Part shown: positions 1 to 7,146 of the stretch, one piece after another
How positions within the stretch are numbered: position 1 is the stretch's first letter
Layout: each line of letters begins with the position of its first letter
Origin: Firmicutes bacterium UBA4996
Lineage (GTDB): Bacteria > Bacillota > Limnochordia > Darwinibacteriales > Darwinibacteriaceae
Reading direction: 5' to 3'
DNA length: 11,231 nucleotides
Assembly (NCBI GenBank): GCA_002396805.1
Contig: DGYW01000066.1
Location: 1 to 11,231, forward strand
Position numbers and translations under genes: made by a program
Notes under the pieces: model-generated
Told to the model about the DNA's origin: nothing
Seen by the model: the letters and a program-made list of their open reading frames with translations, nothing else
The model's database searches: none

Positions 1-616
1 CCACAGTGGCCAAAGCGGGTCGAATTAAGGGCAACATGATCCGATGGTATACAGAAAAAGGCGTGCATCCATCAATGATGGCGGCTTCCTCAATTTCTTT
101 AGGGATCGTCTTGAAAAAATTAACCAACAGGAAAATTGAAAAGGGAATCCCTGAAGCCACATACACGATCACTAGCGAAATTCTTGTATCCAATAGGCGA
201 ACATCACGCATCGTTGTAAAAATAGGAACCACCGCTAATCGGATAGGTAACATAAGACCACTGATGAAAATCATGTAAAGCAGCCTGTTGCCTTTGAACT
301 CAAAGCGAGCCAAAACATAGGCGGCCATGGACGAGATAAAGAGCAACACAAGCACAGTCATGGTACTAACGATAAAACTATTCTGAAAGAACGCCGAAAA
401 GTTGGCAATTCTCCACGCCCGGGGAAAATTTTCCCAACGCAAAGTAGCTGGCCAACCATAAGGATCCATAAAGATCTCCCTAGTGCTCTTCACCGAAGAC
501 AAAAGCATTATCCCGATGGGATACAAGACGATAAACGAATATGCAACCAGAATCATCTGGAGAATCAATTGGGTAATCTTGGTGCTAGTAGGTATCAGTC
601 TGCGCAAAGATCGCAT
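1..616 (-). CDS. Carbohydrate ABC transporter permease, MalG type (partial, 3' end beyond left edge)
   Basis: Inner-membrane subunit of a CUT1-type sugar importer; it forms the translocation channel with the MalF-type partner encoded just upstream. 205 codons are present out of a usual 270-280, so the C-terminal quarter is missing. The N-terminus has a short basic stretch (MRSLRRL) and a first hydrophobic helix at about 17-42. Further hydrophobic segments lie near 81-103, 113-133 and 146-168. The permease EAA loop that docks on the ATPase is clear at 177-200 (EEAAIIDG, then a conserved LPLIRP). The ATG at 616 is preceded by GGGGG at 626-630, 9 nt away, which directly follows the stop codon of the upstream permease gene (gap 14 nt), so the two are translated from one transcript. 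Substrate cannot be told from the sequence. No ATPase gene is visible; one may lie beyond the edge or a shared MsmX-like ATPase may serve. Family call is firm. Confidence 0.93.
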   Translation of the reverse strand, partial: MRSLRRLIPTSTKITQLILQMILVAYSFIVLYPIGIMLLSSVKSTREIFMDPYGWPATLRWENFPRAWRIANFSAFFQNSFIVSTMTVLVLLFISSMAAYVLARFEFKGNRLLYMIFISGLMLPIRLAVVPIFTTMRDVRLLDTRISLVIVYVASGIPFSIFLLVNFFKTIPKEIEEAAIIDGCTPFSVYHRIMLPLIRPALATV

Positions 617-630
617 CTCACGTTGCCCCC

Positions 631-1557
631 TTACAGTTCAAAACGTCGAGAAATTCTATTCAAAAGATAGGATACTGGGAGCAGAATTGCAAAGGTAACG
701 ACTGCGATGGCCGCTCCAAGGCCCATGCCCGTTGCCGTAGCCCCCATTCCACCAAACGTAATACGATAAAACAGCGTGCCTAAGACATCTGTGGCGTAAT
801 TGGGACCTGCAGAGGCCCCTTGCAAGGCAAAAATTAAATCAAACATATTGAAAGTCCAAATAAAACTCAGGGTCATCAAAGTAAACATTGTTGGTAGAAT
901 CAAGGGGAAATAGATGTGGCGAACCACCTGCGGTCCCTTGGCACCATCAATCCTAGCAGCTTCAACAAGTTCTTCGGGAATGGCCAACAACGCAGCTAAA
1001 TAAACCAAGATGGGAAACCCCATACCTCTCCAGGCACTGACCACAAGTATGGTTGGCAACGCCAACTTGGGATCGCCAAGCCACGGTTTTGCCAAAAAAC
1101 CGCAACCGATAAGCTCAAAGAAGCGATTAATCATACCCCATTGGGGGTTAAGCAAAAGGTTCCACAAAAAACCAACGATTACCGTTGACAGCGTATTCGG
1201 AATGAAAAAGACCGTCTTGTACAAATTACTACCCTTTTTGACCGTGTACAACGCCAAAGCTAGACCGAGGCCAAAAATTGTCTGTAGAGCAAAGTTCATT
1301 ACAAAAGCAAATAGGTTGTGCTGCACCGCCCGAAAGAAATATACTCGTAATACTCCAAAGAAGACGGTATGGTAATTGCCTAAACCAATAAACGTCATTG
1401 GCCCCACCCCGCTCCACTCATAGAAACTATAGCGAATACTATTTAAGAACGGGAAAATGATAAAGATACCATAAACCAAAAGGGCGGGAAGCACTAAGAT
1501 GATATAATTATGCTTCTTAAGAATCTGTAGAGTCGATCTCAATTGATTCTTGTACAT
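631..1557 (-). CDS. Carbohydrate ABC transporter permease, MalF/UgpA type
   Basis: Membrane-spanning subunit of a CUT1 sugar importer, partner of the MalG-type permease immediately downstream. 308 aa, a usual length. A hydrophobic N-terminal helix (about 18-40) is followed by an extracytoplasmic loop, then a block of helices. The EAA loop is at about 199-222 (EAARIDGAKG then FPLILP). The frame is open to an ATG at 1590, but I chose the ATG at 1557. That start has GGGAG at 1568-1572, 10 nt upstream, whereas the 1590 ATG lies inside a stable stem-loop (1580-1614) and has no ribosome binding site. The protein from 1557 begins MYKNQLRST, typical of this family. It is the middle gene of the visible operon: 81 nt after the binding-protein gene, 14 nt before the next permease. 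Specific sugar unknown. Confidence 0.94.
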   Translation of the reverse strand: MYKNQLRSTLQILKKHNYIILVLPALLVYGIFIIFPFLNSIRYSFYEWSGVGPMTFIGLGNYHTVFFGVLRVYFFRAVQHNLFAFVMNFALQTIFGLGLALALYTVKKGSNLYKTVFFIPNTLSTVIVGFLWNLLLNPQWGMINRFFELIGCGFLAKPWLGDPKLALPTILVVSAWRGMGFPILVYLAALLAIPEELVEAARIDGAKGPQVVRHIYFPLILPTMFTLMTLSFIWTFNMFDLIFALQGASAGPNYATDVLGTLFYRITFGGMGATATGMGLGAAIAVVTFAILLPVSYLLNRISRRFEL

Positions 1558-1567
1558 CTCAATCACA

Positions 1568-1572
1568 CTCCC
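1568..1572 (-). promoter_or_regulatory. Ribosome binding site deciding the MalF-type permease start
   Basis: GGGAG on the minus strand, 10 nt before the ATG at 1557. It favours this start over the in-frame ATG at 1590, which is buried in a hairpin. Confidence 0.6.
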
Positions 1573-1579
1573 ATTAAAC

Positions 1580-1614
1580 CGATAGGCCATAGGCAGAATG
1601 CCTATAGCCTACCG
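1580..1614 (-). promoter_or_regulatory. Intercistronic stem-loop between binding-protein and permease genes
   Basis: Two 16-nt arms (1599-1614 and 1580-1595) around a 3-nt loop. In the minus-strand RNA all 16 positions pair, two of them as G-U wobbles. The same two positions would be C-A mismatches in plus-strand RNA, so the fold suits the operon's own transcript. Only a short TTT follows the stem, so it is a weak terminator at best. Such spacer hairpins commonly let a binding protein be made in excess over its permeases, by partial termination or by protecting the upstream mRNA from 3' exonucleases. That role is inferred here. Confidence 0.7.
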
Positions 1615-1638
1615 CTCTGTGATTTTTTTGCTTTGAGA

Positions 1639-2880
1639 TTATTTCTGAAACGGCTCATACCAAGAGCCAATTCCCTCTTGGAGTTCTTTGGCCAATTGCT
1701 CAGGCGTCTTCTCACCGCTCAGGATAGCCTGCATACCCGATCCTAGCAGGGTATGAATGTCAGGCATGCCAAAGGTAAGTACAGATCGTACACCGTAAAT
1801 ATCCGGTAGAGCATGGTTTTCTACAAAATATAAGCCGCGTTGGAGTTCTTTCAACTCGGGAGGCGCTTGGATACCCGCGATAGGACTAATCTCCTGGTTA
1901 AACTCAACAAACATTTGTCCGAACTTTTTTGTTGTAGTGAATTCCAGTACTTTAAGAGCATCATCCCGTGCCTTGGAATCGCTGTTCAAGCCATAGGCTC
2001 CATCCATATAGGCATACGCATAAGGTTTATCCGCTTCCTTTAAAGGAGGCACCAAAAACATTCCCCATTCCTTATCTGGGGCGAGCTGATCAAAGGACTT
2101 TACATCCCACATTCCAGCAAAGGTCATAGCTGTCGCTTCCATCGGAAAAGCCATTTGCATATCAGTATAAGAAGCTGCTTCAAAGTTTTTCTGCATAAAG
2201 GGCTTCAATTCCAGTACTTTATATAACGAATCGACGAACTCAGGATCCGTAAAGGCATTCTCACCATTAACCAAACCAGTGATCCAGTCCGCTCCTAAAA
2301 TACTAGCGCCAATGGTGGTCTGCACCAAAGATAAACCCCATCCTTCGCGACCTTGGAAATAGAGAGGAGTTACACCATTACTTTGGAGTACCTTACAATT
2401 CTCAATCAGTTGATCCCAAGTCGCAGGCTCCTGCAAACCATATTTAGCATACATTTCCTTATTGTAGTAAATCTGATAGGTTTGCAGGGCAAACGGGACA
2501 CCATATACTTCTCCTTCCATACTTGCTTGCGTTAACGCACCTTCGGGGAATAAAGCAAAGTTAAGCTTGTCATCAAGACGCTCAACCATACCGGGTTCAG
2601 CAAATTTGATTACCCCCGGACCACCCCGTAGAGTGATAATATCGGGCCCTTCTCCACCCTGCATTGCCACCATGAGTATAGAATCGTATTCGGTTGGAAT
2701 GAAGCTACGATAGTCAATCGTAATATGGGGATGCTCTTTTTGAATTTCCTTTTCAACAGCTGCCCAGAACTCTGTTTCGCCACGCCAGTTCCAGATCGAG
2801 ACGGGTTTAGCTAAGACCGTACTCGCGAAAACCAACACCAAGACTAAGACAACCGCCCACTTAACCTGTTTTTTAAACAA
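1639..2880 (-). CDS. Extracellular sugar-binding protein of an ABC importer (solute-binding family 1)
   Basis: Captures a sugar or oligosaccharide outside the cytoplasmic membrane and delivers it to the MalF/MalG-type permeases encoded downstream. 413 aa, typical for the family. The signal peptide is clear: basic MFKKQVKW, a hydrophobic core of V/L residues, and a VLA cleavage site after residue 24. There is no lipobox cysteine, which is unusual for a monoderm Gram-positive, where such proteins are normally lipid-anchored. The mature start (VSIWNWRGETEFW), the stretch with GGEGPDIITLRGG and the later GMWDVKSF are typical of the MalE/UgpB-like fold. The start is TTG at 2880, with AAGGGGG at 2889-2895, 8 nt upstream. 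It is the first gene of the operon as seen. Ligand not predictable; assignment as a carbohydrate binder rests on family and neighbours. Confidence 0.93.
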   Translation of the reverse strand: MFKKQVKWAVVLVLVLVFASTVLAKPVSIWNWRGETEFWAAVEKEIQKEHPHITIDYRSFIPTEYDSILMVAMQGGEGPDIITLRGGPGVIKFAEPGMVERLDDKLNFALFPEGALTQASMEGEVYGVPFALQTYQIYYNKEMYAKYGLQEPATWDQLIENCKVLQSNGVTPLYFQGREGWGLSLVQTTIGASILGADWITGLVNGENAFTDPEFVDSLYKVLELKPFMQKNFEAASYTDMQMAFPMEATAMTFAGMWDVKSFDQLAPDKEWGMFLVPPLKEADKPYAYAYMDGAYGLNSDSKARDDALKVLEFTTTKKFGQMFVEFNQEISPIAGIQAPPELKELQRGLYFVENHALPDIYGVRSVLTFGMPDIHTLLGSGMQAILSGEKTPEQLAKELQEGIGSWYEPFQK

Positions 2881-2888
2881 CTTGCGTT

Positions 2889-2895
2889 CCCCCTT
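2889..2895 (-). promoter_or_regulatory. Ribosome binding site for the TTG start of the sugar-binding protein
   Basis: AAGGGGG on the minus strand, 8 nt before TTG at 2880. No better ATG or GTG start is served by this site. Confidence 0.7.
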
Positions 2896-3118
2896 TATAA
2901 AATTTTGGTCTCAACACCCACAACAGTTCAACACTGCCCTCCCCTAAGGTTGAATTCAACTTAATTTTACTATTCTGTATACACAATCAAAAAACCTTCC
3001 TAAAAGCACAACTAACATAACTAATACGTTACACCTTCTACACTTGAAGAGATTAGGGAAAAGCAGGATTCTTTCTCTGGGGCTCGAAACTCACATAACA
3101 GCCCATTGGCGTTTATTT

Positions 3119-3126
3119 GGGAGGTG
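3119..3126 (+). promoter_or_regulatory. Ribosome binding site deciding the helD start
   Basis: GGGAGGTG lies 5 nt before TTG at 3132. The earlier in-frame TTG at 3117 overlaps this site and so cannot be the start. Confidence 0.8.
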
Positions 3127-3131
3127 TCCTT

Positions 3132-5411
3132 TTGCAGGCAAAAGACTTAGAACAAGAAAAACAATGGTTAGAACATGTATACGAAGAATTAGACAACCAA
3201 CAATCCCAGAGTATACAAAGTGCCACAGCATACCGCGAACAAATGCGAGAGCTTCGCACCTCCCTGTGGGAAGATTATGGAATTAATAGTGCTAGCTCTA
3301 ATCAGATGATGGATGTTGCTCAGCAAATAAACGAGCTACGCCAACGGAGCGGTAATTTCGGAATCCAACATCGCCGAGTAAAGCAACTAAGATCAATGGA
3401 AAAGAACCCCTACTTTGGTCGGATGGATTTTCATGAAACGGGATTGCCCCAGGTAGAGGCCATGTATATAGGTATTGGCTCCTTGATCGACCAGAGCACT
3501 GGCTTACCTTTGGTCTACGACTGGCGTGCCCCGGTTTCCAGCATGTTTTATGACTATGGGTTAGGTGACGCCGAATACGAAGGCCCTGGCGGAGTTTTCA
3601 AGGGAGAAATCTCCCTTAAACGTCAGTACCGGATCAAAGATCGTAAGCTAATTTATATGTTCGATAACGAACTCAAAATTGATGACGAGGTTTTACAGGA
3701 AGCGTTAGGACAAAGTGCCAACGAAAAAATGCGCACCATCGTGAACACTATTCAAAGAGAGCAAAATCAAGCTATTCGCAATGATCAAGATAGCTTACTT
3801 CTAGTTGAAGGCCCCGCTGGTAGTGGCAAGACCTCTGTGGCTCTTCATCGCATCGCCTATCTTTTATACAAGTATCGAGACAGCATTAGCTCCGAAAATA
3901 TTGTGATCTTTTCACCCAACAAAATCTTTAGTGACTATATTTCCCATGTGCTACCCGAGTTGGGCGAAGAGAATGTTCATCAAACCACCTTCCAGGAATA
4001 TGCAGAACCCTTTCTCGGCTGGGAGTGGGATATAGAAACCATGATGGCTTTCTTAGAAAATCTCCTACAGAGCGATAAAGACAGCCGCAACAAACGTTTA
4101 GAATACACAGCCTTTAAGTCGTCTCAAGATTTTCAACAAGTCTTAGTGGAACTAGTCAATTATGTGAGTCGAGAAGCGACGCAATTTTTTCCAGTTAAAT
4201 TGGGCGATCAGGTAATTATCACGCAACGCGAACAAGCCAAGTTGTTTGCAGAAAATTACAACTACCTTCCTGTAAACAAACGACTAGCCAAAATTTATCA
4301 ACGAATAATGTTTAAACTTCGTCCAATTAAGAAAGAGCTTCAACGAGAGGTCTTTCAGGACGTAGCCGCAAACCCTATGTTTGAAGAAGAATCTTGGTGG
4401 ACCATAGCTCGAGAGACTGTCAGTCGTGTGAAAAGCACAATCGATCCTCTCATTGCTAAACTAGAAGAAAACCTCAGGGTGGATGGCCTGACTTGGTACG
4501 GACGTCTGTGGCAGGACCAGGACTTGTGGAGAAAAGTTGCAGGTGATACTCCCTTCCCCCAAGGTGGAGAAGAAAGCCTCGCTTCGCTAAACAACAAGTT
4601 GGTCTCTTTCGAAGATATAACTCCCTTACTCTTTTTAAAAGGTGAGTTAGAAGGTTATCCTATGAAGCGAGAGATTCGCCATGTGATTGTTGACGAAGTC
4701 CAAGATTACTCGCCCTTACAGCTTTACATTTTAACCCAGATCTTTCCCAGGGCTAAATTTACGCTAGTTGGCGATGTCTTCCAGTCCTTAAACCCTTATG
4801 TTTGGCAAAGGCGACAGACCAACCTGGAGGATGTGTTTGCCAGCTTGGACATGCAAACAGTGCAACTAACTAAGAGCTACCGTTCCACCCAAGAGATCTT
4901 CCATTTTTGTAATGGCATTCTCCAGGACAAATCTACAGCGGAAACAGTCTTGCGTACAGGCTCTAAGCCTCTCGTCCACCAGGTCAGCAAGAACTACAGC
5001 ATCCAGGCCCTCAATGCTCAGCTTGTCGAACACTTGGGAACTGGCTATGAAACCATTGCCATCATTTGTCCGACCGTGTCACAGTGTCAGTCTGTCTTTG
5101 ATCAATTGAAGCAGTACAACGCCGAGCTGGATATAGCCCTTTTGGACCACGAAAAGGCGACCTTTAAACCGGGGATTATTGTCGTACCTGTTTATTTGGC
5201 CAAGGGTTTGGAATTCGATGCGGTAATTCTTCCGGAGGTTAATAATCAGACGTATGGTCAAGAGTATCAACGACGCCTCTTGTATGTGGCCTGTAGCCGA
5301 GCACTCCACCACCTAAGCCTAATTTATACGCATGACCTATCACCCTTTGTTCAAGCTCTTCCGACCAATCTCTATGAGACCAAAGCATACGAAAATGGGA
5401 AGAGCCAATAG
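3132..5411 (+). CDS. helD: HelD-type RNA polymerase recycling ATPase (UvrD-like superfamily 1 helicase)
   Basis: HelD binds RNA polymerase and uses ATP-driven motion to strip it from nucleic acid, freeing stalled enzyme; it is cytoplasmic. 759 aa, close to the Bacillus subtilis protein. The N-terminal 80 residues are a Glu/Gln-rich, heptad-like coiled coil, the part that enters the polymerase secondary channel. HelD hallmarks follow: PYFGRMDF (93-100) and DWRAPVSSMFYDY (130-142). Helicase motifs are intact: Q-motif region (203-218), Walker A GPAGSGKTS (227-235), Walker B VIVDEVQDYS (518-527), VGDVFQS (546-552), SYRST (582-586), GLEFDAVILPE (692-702) and LLYVACSRA (716-724). The long stretch between Walker A and Walker B includes the family's polymerase-binding insertion. 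Start is TTG at 3132, chosen from its ribosome binding site. It seems monocistronic: divergent from the sugar operon and convergent with the betaine operon. HelD proteins occur in Gram-positive phyla, and some protect against rifampicin; that is not testable here. Confidence 0.93.
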   Translation: MQAKDLEQEKQWLEHVYEELDNQQSQSIQSATAYREQMRELRTSLWEDYGINSASSNQMMDVAQQINELRQRSGNFGIQHRRVKQLRSMEKNPYFGRMDFHETGLPQVEAMYIGIGSLIDQSTGLPLVYDWRAPVSSMFYDYGLGDAEYEGPGGVFKGEISLKRQYRIKDRKLIYMFDNELKIDDEVLQEALGQSANEKMRTIVNTIQREQNQAIRNDQDSLLLVEGPAGSGKTSVALHRIAYLLYKYRDSISSENIVIFSPNKIFSDYISHVLPELGEENVHQTTFQEYAEPFLGWEWDIETMMAFLENLLQSDKDSRNKRLEYTAFKSSQDFQQVLVELVNYVSREATQFFPVKLGDQVIITQREQAKLFAENYNYLPVNKRLAKIYQRIMFKLRPIKKELQREVFQDVAANPMFEEESWWTIARETVSRVKSTIDPLIAKLEENLRVDGLTWYGRLWQDQDLWRKVAGDTPFPQGGEESLASLNNKLVSFEDITPLLFLKGELEGYPMKREIRHVIVDEVQDYSPLQLYILTQIFPRAKFTLVGDVFQSLNPYVWQRRQTNLEDVFASLDMQTVQLTKSYRSTQEIFHFCNGILQDKSTAETVLRTGSKPLVHQVSKNYSIQALNAQLVEHLGTGYETIAIICPTVSQCQSVFDQLKQYNAELDIALLDHEKATFKPGIIVVPVYLAKGLEFDAVILPEVNNQTYGQEYQRRLLYVACSRALHHLSLIYTHDLSPFVQALPTNLYETKAYENGKSQ

Positions 5412-5422
5412 TGACTCTTCCC
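5397..5422. terminator. Hairpin between convergent helD and betaine operon
   Basis: Perfect 8-bp inverted repeat GGGAAGAG (5397-5404) and CTCTTCCC (5415-5422) with a 10-nt loop. It spans the helD stop codon. Thymine-containing tracts follow on both sides: GTTTTG on the plus strand 8 nt later, ATTTTC directly after on the minus strand. This is the position expected for a bidirectional terminator; the minus-strand version has the better placed T tract. The T runs are short, so efficiency is uncertain. Confidence 0.6.
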
Positions 5423-5447
5423 TACGCAAAGTTTTGTGCACAAGCGA

Positions 5448-6299
5448 CTAATCTAGCCAGTTCTCAACCACAGTAGCGTTTTCCTTGATCCACTCTTTCG
5501 CCAAGGCTAGTGGCTCTTCGTTGGAGACACGAATGATGTTCATCATTTCGTGCAGCTGTGGTTGTGTTAAATAGAACTTCTCTAGAAAGTCTACAATTGA
5601 AGTATCGAAGTCCGCCCGAAAGCCCTTCCTAACTATGGTGTTGATCGTTTCTTCCTCACCATAGACACCCTTAGGGTCCTCTAGGAATTTCAGGTCATAG
5701 CGATCAAACTTCCAATGAGGGACCCAGCCGGTAACAACAATCCAATCTTCACGTTGGATTGCCTGTCCTAGTTGCACTACCATAGCGGCATCGCTAGAGT
5801 CTATCACGGAGAGATTAAGGTCGTACGCGTCTAGAGCTGTATCAGTGGCGGCCATAATGCCTGCACCAGGATCAATACCATAAATCACTGATCTAAACTC
5901 ACGTGCGTGCTTGTTGAGATCTCCAATCTCATCGATTTCCACGTACGTGGGCACAACCAAACCAATCTTAGCTCCATGGAAGTTGGGGCCCAAATTCTCT
6001 AGTTGTTCCTTGTAGCGGTCCCAATAGAATCCGTGGGTGATGGGTAACCAGCCACAGACAATCGCATCAAGATCACCCTGGGCTAGGCCGGTCCACATGA
6101 TTCCAGCGTCTACCGAAACTAAATCTACATCTAAACCAAAATGTTCCTCTAAAACCGCGGCTACGATATGGGTTTGGCTAACCGCGCAATCCCATTCTAC
6201 GTAGCCTAGAGTAAGGTCAGCCGCCTCCGCTTCCCCGGTTGGAATAACCAGGATCAACAATGCGGCTAACACCAAAATTTGCATTTTCTTGCTTATCAA
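5448..6299 (-). CDS. opuAC: Glycine betaine/choline-type ABC transporter substrate-binding protein (OpuAC/ProX family)
   Basis: Binds a quaternary-ammonium osmolyte such as glycine betaine or proline betaine outside the membrane for the permease encoded just upstream. 283 aa. Signal peptide: MISKKMQ, then a hydrophobic core, then the AEA cleavage site near residue 26. No lipobox cysteine is present. Family landmarks include LGYVEWDCAV (31-40), GDLDAIVCGWLPITHGFYW (75-93), YGIDPGAGIM (140-149) and VVTGWVPHWKFDRYDL (188-203). Trp36, Trp84, Trp93, Trp186, Trp192 and Trp196 are candidates for the aromatic cage that holds the trimethylammonium group; which ones form it cannot be decided without a structure. 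Start is TTG at 6299, set by AAGGGAG at 6308-6314, 8 nt upstream and inside the end of the permease gene. Last gene of the operon, 1 nt after its neighbour's stop, ahead of the hairpin at 5397-5422. Choline or carnitine binding is possible. Confidence 0.92.
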   Translation of the reverse strand: MISKKMQILVLAALLILVIPTGEAEAADLTLGYVEWDCAVSQTHIVAAVLEEHFGLDVDLVSVDAGIMWTGLAQGDLDAIVCGWLPITHGFYWDRYKEQLENLGPNFHGAKIGLVVPTYVEIDEIGDLNKHAREFRSVIYGIDPGAGIMAATDTALDAYDLNLSVIDSSDAAMVVQLGQAIQREDWIVVTGWVPHWKFDRYDLKFLEDPKGVYGEEETINTIVRKGFRADFDTSIVDFLEKFYLTQPQLHEMMNIIRVSNEEPLALAKEWIKENATVVENWLD

Positions 6300-6300
6300 A

Positions 6301-7143
6301 CTATCTGCTCCCTTGTTTTGCTAATTCTGGGCCTAGGCTCTGGGTAAGGCGGTCAATGTAGATCGCTAGAATGACCACCGCTAGACCACTTTCAAATCCA
6401 ACTCCCACTTGCACACGTTGCACGCCCCTCAACACCGCGGAACCCAAGCCGCCTGCACCAATCATGGCCGAGATTACGACCATAGAAAGGGCCAACATGA
6501 TGGACTGGTTTAATCCAGCCAAAATAGTTGGGATCGCGTGGGGCAACTGCACTTTCCAAAGCATTTGCATAGAAGTAGAACCAAAGGCCTGCCCAGCCTC
6601 GATGAGGTCGGCGGGCACTTGTCTGATCCCTAATGCTGTGAGACGCACCATAGGTGGTGTTGCAAAGATTATCGTGGCAATCACCCCAGGAACCCGTCCC
6701 AATGAAAAGAACATGACCGCTGGAATTAGATAAACGAATGCCGGCATGGTCTGCATGAAATCTAAGATAGGTCTCATGACCTGATCAATAATGTCGTTCT
6801 TAGCCATAAAAACACCTAAAGGCACACCGACAACCACTGTGATCAGTTGCGCCGTTACTATCAAACTCAGGGTTTGCAGACTGGCCGTCCACAAACCGAG
6901 ATTATAAATTAGGGGAAAACCCAAGAGTGTAAAAAGGGCCAACCCCCTTCCTGCCATTTTCCAAGCTAGTGCAACAGCCAGCAGCAAGAATAACCAAAAG
7001 GGAAGCCAGGATAGAATGGTTTCAACACCCACTACAAGTGCATAGATACGGTCGTCCAGCCAAGCAAACAAAAAACCCGCATGGTCCAATAGCCAGGTTA
7101 CGACTGTTTCCACCGCGGCTCCTACTGGAATTTTATAACTCAA
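6301..7143 (-). CDS. opuAB: Glycine betaine-type ABC transporter permease (OpuAB/ProW family)
   Basis: Membrane channel of the compatible-solute importer, working as a dimer with the CBS-containing ATPase and the OpuAC-like binding protein. 280 aa. After an amphipathic N-terminal stretch come two hydrophobic helices at about 45-85 and then the conserved core. It carries the ProW/OpuAB signatures QTMPAFVYLIPAVMFFSLG and, as EAA-type loop, LIEAGQAFGSTSMQMLWKVQ followed by LPHAIPTI. MLALSMVVISAMIGAGGLG is also highly typical. It starts with TTG at 7143. AGGGGGG at 7152-7158, 8 nt before, overlaps the end of the ATPase gene; the two genes are 3 nt apart. Its own stop codon is 1 nt from the binding-protein start, so translation is probably coupled along the operon. 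Family call is very secure; exact substrate is inferred. Confidence 0.95.
   Translation of the reverse strand: MSYKIPVGAAVETVVTWLLDHAGFLFAWLDDRIYALVVGVETILSWLPFWLFLLLAVALAWKMAGRGLALFTLLGFPLIYNLGLWTASLQTLSLIVTAQLITVVVGVPLGVFMAKNDIIDQVMRPILDFMQTMPAFVYLIPAVMFFSLGRVPGVIATIIFATPPMVRLTALGIRQVPADLIEAGQAFGSTSMQMLWKVQLPHAIPTILAGLNQSIMLALSMVVISAMIGAGGLGSAVLRGVQRVQVGVGFESGLAVVILAIYIDRLTQSLGPELAKQGSR
6308..6314 (-). promoter_or_regulatory. Ribosome binding site for the TTG start of the binding protein, inside the permease gene
   Basis: AAGGGAG on the minus strand, 8 nt before TTG at 6299. The alternative ATG at codon 6 would be 23 nt away, so TTG is preferred. Confidence 0.7.
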
Positions 7144-7146
7144 TGC

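Larger units (their letters stand above)
2881..3131. promoter_or_regulatory. Divergent intergenic region, sugar operon / helD, with two palindromes
   Basis: 251 bp separating divergently read genes, so it should hold both promoters. A perfect 12-bp palindrome, GTTGAATTCAAC, lies at 2949-2960. A perfect 8-bp palindrome, TGTATACA, lies at 2976-2983. Both would suit a dimeric repressor of the sugar operon, but no regulator gene is in the window. On the minus strand TTGATT, 15 nt, TAAAAT is a weak promoter candidate lying between and over these palindromes. I could not pick a convincing promoter for the plus-strand helicase gene. The small frame at 3044-3286 is an overlap artefact. Confidence 0.4.

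Noticed and set aside
3044..3286. 80-residue plus-strand frame starting before helD
   Set aside because: It overlaps the helD coding region in another frame, has no ribosome binding site, and its basic, low-complexity product resembles nothing known.
5434..5443. 10-bp palindrome TTGTGCACAA between the convergent genes
   Set aside because: Perfect, but it lies just after the stop of the betaine operon and beside the terminator hairpin, where an operator makes little sense; it could be chance.
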